A DNA stretch of 14,802 nucleotides from Nitrospirota bacterium (GTDB lineage: Bacteria > Nitrospirota > Thermodesulfovibrionia > Thermodesulfovibrionales > Magnetobacteriaceae). The notes beneath the pieces were generated by a model that was not told the DNA's origin, searched no databases, and worked only from the letters and a program-made list of their open reading frames with translations. The first letter of the stretch is position 1. Each line of letters starts with the position of its first letter. A program made the position numbers and the translations under genes. The stretch lies in the NCBI GenBank assembly GCA_015233485.1, contig JADFXO010000063.1:1-14802 (forward strand), read 5' to 3'. Shown piece by piece: positions 1 through 6,326 of the stretch.

Positions 1-135
1 AATATCCTTTCTACATTTGAACTCACAAACCTTCGGACAGGATGTTTTATCCGTAATGTTTTGAGCGTTGGCTATGAAGTCAATAAATTGCATGAACATG
101 ATTATCGACTGGAAAGCAATAGAAGTTTTGCATGA
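1..135 (+). CDS. C-terminal fragment of an unrecognised protein (cut by left edge)
   Basis: The frame beginning at base 1 is open for 44 codons and ends at TGA 133-135. The residues (for example IRNVLSVGYEV and KLHEHDYRLE) have a normal protein-like composition with alternating hydrophobic positions. The start lies outside the window. I do not recognise the family. It could be the end of a real gene upstream of the viperin operon or a chance open frame. The AT-rich non-coding stretch that follows immediately fits a gene end here. Confidence 0.35.
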   Translation, partial: NILSTFELTNLRTGCFIRNVLSVGYEVNKLHEHDYRLESNRSFA

Positions 136-454
136 TGGGATGCTATGAGATTTACACAGTTTACCTCTATGTAATTTATACAAAGACAGATATGATAGAC
201 CTTTGTAATATTATTGTAATAATAGCTAATTTACTAATATATTAATTTTTTAAGGCAATATATACTTTATTTCTGTATGTGCTATTAGCCTTCATCATAT
301 AATTACAAACTGTTTTTTAGCTTGAATTACAAACATTTATATATCATAATTACAATAACAAGTGATTGCTGAATTACAATATATCTGACAATTAGTATTA
401 CTCCATACGTATACTATGTATTTTGGTATTAATTCGGCATAAGTGGGATAGGAT
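136..454. promoter_or_regulatory. AT-rich upstream region of the NYN-viperin operon
   Basis: This 319-bp stretch has no convincing gene. It is very AT-rich and holds the AATTACAA repeat array (separate entry). Two TATA-like sequences precede the NYN gene: CAATATATC around 377-385, overlapping the last repeat, and GTATACTATGTA around 409-420. Either could serve archaeal TBP. The first would give a leader of about 45 nt and the second a very short one. The sequence GGGATAGGAT just before the ATG at 455 is only a weak ribosome binding site. Confidence 0.5.
203..379. repeat. AATTACAA repeat array (possible operator array)
   Basis: Four exact direct copies of AATTACAA lie at 301-308, 325-332, 348-355 and 372-379, with start-to-start spacings of 24, 23 and 24 bp. 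Two copies of the core in the opposite orientation (TTGTAAT) lie further upstream at 203-209 and 214-220, 11 bp apart, about one helical turn. The last direct copy runs into a TATA-like sequence, so a protein bound to the array could block or recruit transcription factors at the operon promoter. The spacing suggests cooperative binding of a regulator; an iteron-type origin is a less likely reading because no initiator gene is seen. Confidence 0.55.
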
Positions 455-1012
455 ATGATGGAAGCAATAGAGAATGAATCAGAATTTCATGGAAATGTAA
501 GTGACATTTCCTTGAGCCATTTTGATGCTGGTCGTAAGTTTAGTGAGAAAACAGCAGTGTTTGTGGATGATGAGAATATCAGGAAGGGTATGCGGAAAGG
601 CCAAGGGCTATTTAACCCAGGGAGCATCCTCGATTATTGCCGCATGAACATTGGCATCCCGACGATAAACAAACTGTACCTTAAGGGCTACTACTTAAGG
701 CCATTGAACCTTATGCTGTGCAGGGATAATGATTTTGAAGTTACCGTTGTGGAGGATAATAAGAAGGACGCAGCGGATATGTCGCTCATCTGTGATGCGA
801 TGGAAACGATCTTTGTAAACAGCTACGTCTCAACCTACGTTATCGTTAGCGGTGATAAAGATTTCATGCCCCTCATCCGTAAGCTCCACAGGCACGGCAA
901 AAGGATCATTGTTATAGCGCACCGGCACTGTACATCTCCAAAGTTCATTAAAGGGATTGAGAAGCTTGGACATCAATTCCTCGATTACTCAATTATTTAT
1001 CAGGGAGCCTAA
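455..1012 (+). CDS. NYN-domain (LabA/DUF88, PIN-like) putative RNase
   Basis: This 185-residue protein carries the conserved acidic motifs of NYN/PIN-like metal-dependent ribonucleases. The first strand ends in VFVDDEN (D38/D39). The second motif is KKDAADMSLICDAM (D108 and D114, matching the usual D-x-x-L-x-x-D-A). The third is IVSGDKDFMPLIRKL (D134, D136), followed by the HGKRIIVI strand. The acidic residues expected to hold the catalytic metal are all present, so it looks active. About 30 residues precede the domain. There is no signal peptide or membrane segment, so it should be cytoplasmic. Two ATGs (455, 458) could start it. It is the first gene of a three-gene operon with a viperin homologue 20 bp downstream, which points to RNA cleavage during antiviral response or regulation of the partner genes (inference). 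Confidence 0.9.
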   Translation: MMEAIENESEFHGNVSDISLSHFDAGRKFSEKTAVFVDDENIRKGMRKGQGLFNPGSILDYCRMNIGIPTINKLYLKGYYLRPLNLMLCRDNDFEVTVVEDNKKDAADMSLICDAMETIFVNSYVSTYVIVSGDKDFMPLIRKLHRHGKRIIVIAHRHCTSPKFIKGIEKLGHQFLDYSIIYQGA

Positions 1013-1032
1013 AGCTTTAAGAGGGGTTATTA

Positions 1033-1896
1033 GTGTTTACGGTAAGCGTATTTCTCACCCAAAAGTGTGATAATAATTGCTCATACTGTTATGGCCATGC
1101 AAAGGGGGAAATGAGCTATGGACTCGCCAGGGAGGTGATCACACACCTCCATTGTATGGGGTTCCGAAAAATATCGTTCGCAGGCGGCGAGCCGTTATTA
1201 TGGAGTTATGACGTATTCGAGATCATAGGCTATGCCAAGTCGCTGAATATGTATACGGAGTTGATCACAAATGGAAATAAATTACAATCAAAAGATTTGA
1301 CATTAAATAGCTGCAAATTAGATATCCTTACAATCGATGTGGACTGCCTTTCCTCAAAGTTAAATACGTCACTAGGCAAGAACATGAACCATGTTAATAG
1401 GGCTGAAATGTTATTTTCAGAGGCACATCGACTGGGCATTCAGTGTAAAGTAAATACAGTAGTAACTTCCATTAACTATAACGATGTAATAGGCATGTGT
1501 GATTGGATAAAAGGTAATCCCGCAATCTACCGGTGGAAGATATTCCAGTTCTTACCATCGGCGGGGCGCGCGTTGAAAAATGCTGACCAGTTAATGATAT
1601 CCGATGAAGGGTTCAATAAGGTCGTGGAGAAAGTAAGAGAGGAGATGGAGGGCTGGCAGGGAGAGCTCATAATCGAGGATAACGAGTACCTTTCGAACTC
1701 CTATGCTTCGGTAGACCAAGAATGTAATTTTTATACGGCGCTGAAAGATGGCGACCGGTACAAGACCGTGGAGATTGGGAAGGTGCTGGACATGAGTATG
1801 GAGGATTTCCTTAACCACCCATTGATAAACCGAGACCAGTTCCTGGAAAGGTCGTTGAATAATTATAAGAAAATGATCACGATGCATCGCAGGTGA
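1033..1896 (+). CDS. Viperin-like radical SAM protein (prokaryotic viperin, pVip)
   Basis: This 287-residue protein has the radical-SAM cluster motif C12-x3-C16-x2-C19, AGGEP at 50-54 and TNG at 79-81. Beyond the generic fold it matches viperin through its second half: K139-V-N141 followed by TVV (viperin K-I-N-SV), R167-W-K169-IFQ (viperin RWKVFQ), ISDEGF at 189-194 (viperin IGDEEF), S223-Y224 (viperin DSY, the tyrosine implicated in catalysis) and a FLER segment like viperin FLKR. From memory, K-x-N and R-x-K bind the nucleotide triphosphate in mouse viperin (K220, N222, R245, K247). Viperins convert CTP, UTP or GTP to 3'-deoxy-3',4'-didehydro nucleotides that terminate viral transcripts. 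The membrane helix and C-terminal tryptophan of animal viperin are absent, as expected for a prokaryotic form. The start is GTG with GAGGGG six bases before it. The alternative is another radical-SAM branch close to MoaA, but the viperin-specific motifs argue against that. Confidence 0.82.
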   Translation: MFTVSVFLTQKCDNNCSYCYGHAKGEMSYGLAREVITHLHCMGFRKISFAGGEPLLWSYDVFEIIGYAKSLNMYTELITNGNKLQSKDLTLNSCKLDILTIDVDCLSSKLNTSLGKNMNHVNRAEMLFSEAHRLGIQCKVNTVVTSINYNDVIGMCDWIKGNPAIYRWKIFQFLPSAGRALKNADQLMISDEGFNKVVEKVREEMEGWQGELIIEDNEYLSNSYASVDQECNFYTALKDGDRYKTVEIGKVLDMSMEDFLNHPLINRDQFLERSLNNYKKMITMHRR

Positions 1897-1905
1897 GGCT
1901 TCAGC

Positions 1906-3705
1906 ATGGACGAAATTAAGATCGACTTAAATGATAAAAACACACGGGAAGTTGTGACGTACCTGACGAACCAGATACCGGTACAACAACTCGACGGCTC
2001 AGTAAAGCTCTTTAATAATGAGGAAATCGAAAAGATCCTTACACAGAAGCTCCAATATGAAGACCACGACGCGGTGGACGAGCTGATAGAGATCGCGGAG
2101 AGCAGGGACAACCTAGATAATAGCCAGCTAACGAAGAAGTATTCGTCCAAATCCATCCGCGTGTCCACCCCGATTTTCGCCAGGCTGAACCAGACATCCC
2201 AAACGTTAAATAAAGCTTACTTATCGCATATGGTGGGGTTGCTCGCAGCGGAGCATATGAAAGTGGTGCTAAATAAAATAGCGAACTCTCCCGACATCCA
2301 CGTGGATAAAGTGCAATCGGGGAATGTTGAAAACCTGATTGGAGATTGGGAGAAATCATTGCAACAATCCAAGCACCTCGGGGTGGAAATCGACCTTATT
2401 AAGCAGAGAAAGGATGAAGCCCTCCTCAGCATGAAAGAGCGGATGGAAAAAGCCCAAGACGATCTACAACGGGCGGCGATCAAGGAAGGAACCGAGAAGT
2501 ACATAAAGAAAATTATCGGGGATAAGGATGCGGACGATGACTTCCAAAATCCGAAAGACCTCAGTAACGACCAGCTACCCTATTGGGATGGGGACGCGTT
2601 ATTCTATATCAATACGCCGCTTAAACCGGGGGAGAATAAAGATCTATACATGTGGTTCATCGATAAAGCTCTGCGCCGGGACATGAAAGGGGTCTCCGAT
2701 AACGCCTTGGAAGCATTCAAGCAAAAAATCATATTACCAGATATAAAGGAAAAAGACGGGAACGATTCCATCAGCATGGATGTTCACGTATTCCCCCGCG
2801 GCATAGAGGTATCCGCGTGGTCTTTTTGCCACCTGTCCCACTTATACTGCTACCTGCGAGACCTGGGGGACTCCAATGCCAACTATGGTGATTTTGGCAA
2901 GACCGTGGAGGCGATGATGCTCGATTTCCTCCCCGATGATATGGATAAAATCCGGCAGGGGATAATTAATCGCATAAAGCGTTTGAACTATATGAAAGAC
3001 GAGCCGTCGTCAGAGCCTTGGACGGAACTGGATGTGGAAAAGGCATTCTTCGCCTACTCGCTCGAAATTGATATACTCCTCGACATTCCCATAACGATAT
3101 CGGATAACATGGATTCCATCCAATACGAAGACTTACTCCGGAATGAAAAATTGCCCCTCGACACCGACATCGTGGAAGTACTTGAAAATACCTTATTCAG
3201 CGAACTGCTCTATAAAATGAACAAAGAGGGCTTTGAAGTTCTAAGCCCCGAGCAGATTAAAGATGAGTACGTTAAGGAATATTTAAATGACCATGGCATC
3301 CGCCAGGAATTTGAACAATACACCGAACGCTATAAGGAATGCTATGAGTTCAACAAACCCCGTTGGCCGCAAAAGACCAACTCAATATCCTATTATTCTG
3401 CCATGGGGAGCCTTGAATACATTATCCAGAACTCATTCGGTAAAAAAGACTACAAACGGGCCAGGTTCTTCAACCGGTACGCCAAGGACATCAAGATGGT
3501 CTGGGAACTTAGCAAATACATGGCAAGATCTCTGAGAACAAAGAAGTCATTCGTGATCACTTTGACGATGCCCAAGTTCCTATTATACCTGTGGGAGATC
3601 GGGAAGGGTAAGCAGACGGTAAACGACTATGTAAAACAATTGCTAAGTGACTATGGAGACCGTCTACAAAATCTGCTTGTCATAGGAGAACAAGCACAAA
3701 ATTAG
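1906..3705 (+). CDS. Large unknown protein of the viperin operon
   Basis: This 599-residue protein matches no family I recognise. It starts 9 bp after the viperin stop, with AGGTGAGG overlapping that stop as ribosome binding site, so the two should be translated together. It has no signal peptide or membrane segment and is strongly charged and mostly helical. Residues about 143-205 form a long charged helix of coiled-coil character. A mixed region follows (about 225-330) containing WDGDALFYI and MDVHVFPRGIEVSAW. The last 270 residues are helical, rich in Tyr, Trp and acidic residues. GDFGKT near 328-333 is not a P-loop because the first glycine is misplaced. There is no sign of a CMPK2-like nucleotide kinase, the usual known viperin partner. 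Plausible but unsupported roles are infection sensing, scaffolding, or delivering effector activity for the NYN-viperin pair. Confidence 0.93.
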   Translation: MDEIKIDLNDKNTREVVTYLTNQIPVQQLDGSVKLFNNEEIEKILTQKLQYEDHDAVDELIEIAESRDNLDNSQLTKKYSSKSIRVSTPIFARLNQTSQTLNKAYLSHMVGLLAAEHMKVVLNKIANSPDIHVDKVQSGNVENLIGDWEKSLQQSKHLGVEIDLIKQRKDEALLSMKERMEKAQDDLQRAAIKEGTEKYIKKIIGDKDADDDFQNPKDLSNDQLPYWDGDALFYINTPLKPGENKDLYMWFIDKALRRDMKGVSDNALEAFKQKIILPDIKEKDGNDSISMDVHVFPRGIEVSAWSFCHLSHLYCYLRDLGDSNANYGDFGKTVEAMMLDFLPDDMDKIRQGIINRIKRLNYMKDEPSSEPWTELDVEKAFFAYSLEIDILLDIPITISDNMDSIQYEDLLRNEKLPLDTDIVEVLENTLFSELLYKMNKEGFEVLSPEQIKDEYVKEYLNDHGIRQEFEQYTERYKECYEFNKPRWPQKTNSISYYSAMGSLEYIIQNSFGKKDYKRARFFNRYAKDIKMVWELSKYMARSLRTKKSFVITLTMPKFLLYLWEIGKGKQTVNDYVKQLLSDYGDRLQNLLVIGEQAQN

Positions 3706-3742
3706 ATAACGGTATGAAACAAAGTGTTCTCAACCTTACCCA

Positions 3743-3783
3743 TTTTTTCTAATTATCAAATATTAGATTGGAAGTAAAACTTC
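3743..3783. terminator. Convergent transcription terminator region
   Basis: Between the end of the viperin operon and the convergent minus-strand gene lie a T6 run at 3743-3748, an inverted repeat TCTAAT...ATTAGA (3748-3753 / 3762-3767) and a second perfect hairpin GAAGT-AAA-ACTTC (3771-3783). On the + strand a further T-rich tract follows from about 3787. T-tracts are the main archaeal termination signal, and the symmetrical arrangement could serve both strands. Confidence 0.5.
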
Positions 3784-3789
3784 ACAATT

Positions 3790-4143
3790 TTATTTTTTCT
3801 TTTCTTTTAACGCGTCGATGAGCATGATCCTGCAAACGACTTCTGGCTCCACGCCATACGCCTCAGCGTATTCTTTAACCTGTTTTGCGGATTCGCCTTT
3901 GAAGACCAACTCTACTTTTAGCTCGCCAACCTCAGAAGGCTTAGAAGCCTTTGATGCTTTGATCGCCATTTTGGTCTTTTTCTTACCATTTTTCATAGAT
4001 TTCAATGCATTGAAGTATTTCCAATATGGGGTATCGAGTCGTTTACAAGCTTCTTTAATACTAATATTCTCACTCTTAGCGAGTTCTTCGACTTTTCCAA
4101 CTAAGTCCTTTTTCTCTTCCACAGTAAGCCTTTGAAGTTTCAT
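3790..4143 (-). CDS. Small HTH plus ribbon-helix-helix protein, putative DNA-binding regulator
   Basis: This is a 117-residue basic protein in two parts. Residues about 10-50 look like a helix-turn-helix of the resolvase/homeodomain-like type (ENISIKEACKRLDTPYWKY). After a Lys/Ala/Ser-rich linker (about 52-72), residues 74-114 read as a ribbon-helix-helix: strand LKVELVFKG, helix AKQVKEYAEAYG, then helix EVVCRIMLIDALKEK. Both parts would bind DNA, so it is probably a transcription factor or nucleoid-associated regulator. It sits convergent to the viperin operon. No good ribosome binding site precedes the ATG, but an AT-rich TATA-like stretch lies at about 4160-4180, so the mRNA may be leaderless or nearly so. 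The target is unknown. The neighbouring AATTACAA array is a candidate only by proximity. Confidence 0.8.
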   Translation of the reverse strand: MKLQRLTVEEKKDLVGKVEELAKSENISIKEACKRLDTPYWKYFNALKSMKNGKKKTKMAIKASKASKPSEVGELKVELVFKGESAKQVKEYAEAYGVEPEVVCRIMLIDALKEKKK

Positions 4144-4332
4144 CGCTAACTAAGAAGGTATTATAAACATAAAAAATTACCGATAGAGTAGAAAAAGCCT
4201 TTTGCGTATACATCGCCGGACTTGAAAGAGAATGAAAAATGCCAGCCCTAATTGAGAAATATGGTACAAGCTACCCTGTGCTAAGAAAGATCATTGATAA
4301 TATATAGAGATCGAAGCTTGGAGGTCATGTTG

Positions 4333-4422
4333 GTGGGCCTGGACGCAAAGGCGAAAGTATGGCTTAAAATTTATATTTTAATTAAACAATTTCTAAGTCC
4401 TATTATTCCAGTAAAAATGTGA
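4333..4422 (+). CDS. Possible very small ORF (29 codons)
   Basis: GGAGGT at 4320-4325 is a strong archaeal Shine-Dalgarno match. Seven bases later a GTG at 4333 opens a frame encoding 29 residues with a hydrophobic middle (KIYILIKQFL). An ATG at 4327 is in frame but too close to the site. The product would be a small basic, possibly membrane-associated peptide. It has no recognisable family and could be chance. Confidence 0.18.
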   Translation: MGLDAKAKVWLKIYILIKQFLSPIIPVKM

Positions 4423-4462
4423 GAGGTTTGAGGACACAGCGATCTCATACCATCAACTATCC

Positions 4463-4507
4463 AACGCCTAATTAGCAAAGTGATATGGTGACTTTCAACC
4501 TGGCGTT
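4463..4507. other. Two-part imperfect hairpin downstream of the secreted-protein gene
   Basis: AACGCC (4463-4468) pairs with GGCGTT (4502-4507), and inside it AAAGT (4477-4481) pairs with ACTTT (4491-4495). This gives an 11-bp stem split by an internal loop (8 and 6 nt) with a 9-nt apical loop. It lies about 40 bp past the stop of the minus-strand gene ending at 4545 and could protect or terminate its mRNA, or be part of a small RNA. Confidence 0.3.
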
Positions 4508-4544
4508 CAATTGTATATTCTAAAAATGGGAAAATCTTTTTTAA

Positions 4545-5270
4545 TTATTGTAACCAGGGTTTTGATGCGTTAGGATACCTCTGGCACCAGTAATCATAAT
4601 CTTGGGGTGCCATTATCAATCCATCATTATTTGGATCGCCACCATTTTCTACCCATTTTACATATTTTTGATAATCGGATAAAGTACTTTGTGACGGACT
4701 CATTACTGGTATTGGGCCAGATGTTGGTGTAGGCGAATTTGCGAGCTCTGTGGCTGTAGGTGTCGGTGTAGAAGTTGGTGCAGGTGTAGTGGTTGGTGTT
4801 GGCGTTGATATTGGCATCGTTACCGATGCTGATGTTGGTGTTGTTGTCACAGTCGGTACTATGTGGGGTTTTGCTGTCACGGTCGGTGTTTGATAGGGGG
4901 TTGTGGTAGGCGTTTGTGTAGCTATATTAATGTTATTGGTTTGGCCGATTATTGGAAAACTATGTAAGCCGAGTAGGTTACTAAAGAAGTCGTTCTGTAA
5001 TCCAATATTCGTTGGGGTACTGGTAGATATAGTTGACATATCTGTTGTAGGAGTGCTGGCGATATGACTAAAACCGGTCAGTTCTGAAGAGAACATATTA
5101 AACGGCTCTAACGATATAGAGTCAGTCGGAAAACTCGTCAATGAATTTATCGATGCATTTTCATTGGAATGGCCGAATGTTGTCGGTACAAGATTAGCGT
5201 TAGCTTGCAATAGCATTAAACCACTTAATAATGTTAAAACTAAGACTATGGCGTATACTCGATATTTCAT
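4545..5270 (-). CDS. Exported Thr/Pro-rich protein with one dockerin-like calcium loop
   Basis: This protein of 241 residues begins with a signal peptide (MKYRVYAIVLVLTLLSG then a small-residue stretch QANA near 23-26). A Ser/Thr/Asn-rich region follows, then a long Thr/Pro tract (about 117-188, TPTPT-type units), the kind of extended, often glycosylated stalk found in archaeal surface proteins. The short C-terminal part (about 198-241) contains GGDPNNDGLI, which resembles a single dockerin/EF-hand calcium loop (D212, N214, D216). It should be outside the cell or attached to the envelope. A GTG at 5276 could also start it, with GAGG five bases before. I prefer ATG 5270 because it then lies exactly 41 bp from the conserved promoter block, as in the neighbouring paralogue. 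Function unknown. Confidence 0.85.
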   Translation of the reverse strand: MKYRVYAIVLVLTLLSGLMLLQANANLVPTTFGHSNENASINSLTSFPTDSISLEPFNMFSSELTGFSHIASTPTTDMSTISTSTPTNIGLQNDFFSNLLGLHSFPIIGQTNNINIATQTPTTTPYQTPTVTAKPHIVPTVTTTPTSASVTMPISTPTPTTTPAPTSTPTPTATELANSPTPTSGPIPVMSPSQSTLSDYQKYVKWVENGGDPNNDGLIMAPQDYDYWCQRYPNASKPWLQ

Positions 5271-5310
5271 CAACACTAATCCCTCTAAGCAATTAATATA
5301 TTATATTTTG

Positions 5311-5364
5311 TATTTATATAATAAGTGGTAATAAAACTAGCGAAAGCATATAATGAAAAGTGAA
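5311..5364 (-). promoter_or_regulatory. Promoter module of the Thr/Pro-rich secreted protein
   Basis: Read on the minus strand, this block contains TTTATTACCACTTAT followed by TATATAAATA, an archaeal BRE/TATA arrangement 41 bp before ATG 5270. It aligns without gaps to 6217-6270 upstream of the next secreted gene (44 of 54 bases identical by my count). Coding sequences downstream are much less alike, so the promoter itself seems conserved. Confidence 0.65.
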
Positions 5365-5438
5365 TATTAAGAAGATATGAATGTTGGAAATGGAAAAGAA
5401 AAGGAGGGCAATGTGGTTATCAGGCAAGCCTATTACAA

Positions 5439-6176
5439 TCACCAATAATTTGCAAAATCCAACTGTTGCGGTGTATACCAGCCTGCATTCATCGACGCTT
5501 GGCCATTATTATTGTTTAAAGCGCTCATCCCTAATGATGGAAATGTGTTCAGACCTGTTGAGAACATGTTGGAAGATAGACTGTTTGCAGTTGCAGTATT
5601 TATTACGGGTGTTGATGATGTCTGGGATACCACATTATTTGTGGGGGAGTTCGTAAAGAGGTTATTAAATATATTATTACCGGTGCCTATCGAGGACATT
5701 GATGGAATGCTCGATGATGAGAGGAGGGATTCCGGATCGAGTTGTAGGTTATCCATGACCATACCCCCGCTTAATATCGTGATTTTTTGTTCCCATTCAG
5801 TACCAGCTTCAGTTTCTTTGTATGTAGCATCGATATTGACAGTTATTGTTGTACCATCAAAACTGTAATCATTGATGCCAATAACGGTGCCGAGCGTTAG
5901 CTGATTAGGTAAAACTGGCCCTTCCCCAAAATAATCTAGCCCATACACATATATTACCAGCTTATAATCCGAACCCTCTTTGATCGCCGAATCATTCGAA
6001 TATAAGACATGGACATTAAAATAAGTGGAATAACCATTCTCGCTATCCCCATTAACCATGCTCCCAATTTGCAATACGATTTTTGATGCTCCTGCATAGT
6101 TCGCCTGTTGTGCATAGCCCATAGTGATGAGCGATGCTAAAACTATTATAATGATGGCTACCCTCAACCCCCTCAT
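5439..6176 (-). CDS. Exported beta-rich protein with Ser/Asn-rich tail
   Basis: This 245-residue protein has a clear signal peptide (MRGLRVAIIIIVLASLITMG, cleavage probably after YAQ near 23). Residues about 25-140 alternate in the manner of beta strands (KIVLQIGS, YFNVHVLYS, YKLVIYVYG, ITVNIDATY, QKITILSGG), suggesting a small beta-sandwich domain. Residues about 145-230 are rich in Ser, Asn and Thr, and the end reads TPQQLDFANYW. The neighbouring minus-strand secreted protein has a similar PQ-D-YW element near its end and a nearly identical promoter, so the two are probably distant paralogues expressed together. The start ATG has GAGGAG about 11 bases before it. Expected location is the cell surface or outside the cell. 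Family not recognised. Confidence 0.85.
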   Translation of the reverse strand: MRGLRVAIIIIVLASLITMGYAQQANYAGASKIVLQIGSMVNGDSENGYSTYFNVHVLYSNDSAIKEGSDYKLVIYVYGLDYFGEGPVLPNQLTLGTVIGINDYSFDGTTITVNIDATYKETEAGTEWEQKITILSGGMVMDNLQLDPESLLSSSSIPSMSSIGTGNNIFNNLFTNSPTNNVVSQTSSTPVINTATANSLSSNMFSTGLNTFPSLGMSALNNNNGQASMNAGWYTPQQLDFANYW

Positions 6177-6216
6177 ACCTTATACTCTCCTCAAACTATT
6201 ATTATATTACAATTAA

Positions 6217-6270
6217 TATTTATATATTAGGTGGTAATAAAGCTACCGAAAGTGTACACAAAAAAGTGAA
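6217..6270 (-). promoter_or_regulatory. Promoter module of the beta-rich secreted protein
   Basis: On the minus strand this reads TTTATTACCACC then TAATATATAAATA, a TATA box 41 bp before ATG 6176. It is the counterpart of 5311-5364, with the same order and spacing of CTTTCGGTAG-like, TTTATTACCAC and TATA elements. A common activator or a strong shared BRE is likely. Confidence 0.65.
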
Positions 6271-6288
6271 CACAATAACTCATTAGAA

Positions 6289-6326
6289 GTCAGGCGAATT
6301 CAAAGTTTAACTTTGATTGGTCAGGC
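6289..6326. repeat. 15-bp palindrome flanked by GTCAGGC direct repeats
   Basis: CAAAGTTTAACTTTG at 6301-6315 is a perfect odd-length palindrome. It is flanked at 5 and 4 bases by two exact copies of GTCAGGC (6289-6295 and 6320-6326). The layout fits an operator between divergent genes, or a trace of a very small insertion with a duplicated target. Confidence 0.4.

Larger units (their letters stand above)
4144..4544. other. 401-bp intergenic region; no firm gene
   Basis: The right flank of the HTH+RHH gene holds its promoter, then a stretch without convincing coding. Two short open frames were seen on the + strand. One, at 4239-4307 (22 residues, starting MPALIEKYG), resembles the start of a winged-helix-like segment and may be a relic. 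The other, at 4333-4422, has a good Shine-Dalgarno sequence (separate entry). An imperfect hairpin lies at 4463-4507 (separate entry). The A/T-rich bases around 4520-4543 contain T-runs on the minus strand that may end transcription of the secreted-protein gene. Confidence 0.4.

Noticed and set aside
190..210. Shared AGACCTTTG between 197-205 and the region near 6379
   Set aside because: Only nine bases match with no similar flanks or spacing, so it is compatible with chance.
2874..2904. GDFGKT in the 599-residue protein as a P-loop (Walker A) motif, which would make it a nucleotide kinase partner of viperin
   Set aside because: A P-loop needs glycine five positions before GK; here that position is Asn and no downstream DxxG or kinase lid motif follows.
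4700..4920. GT-rich repeated stretch considered as a CRISPR-like or minisatellite array
   Set aside because: The repetition is irregular and follows Thr/Pro codons of the secreted protein's stalk; there are no unique spacers of constant length.
5381..5656. + strand open frame with GGAGG shortly before an ATG at 5411
   Set aside because: It lies antisense to the C-terminal coding sequence of the beta-rich secreted protein and its residues look unstructured; the Shine-Dalgarno match is probably chance.
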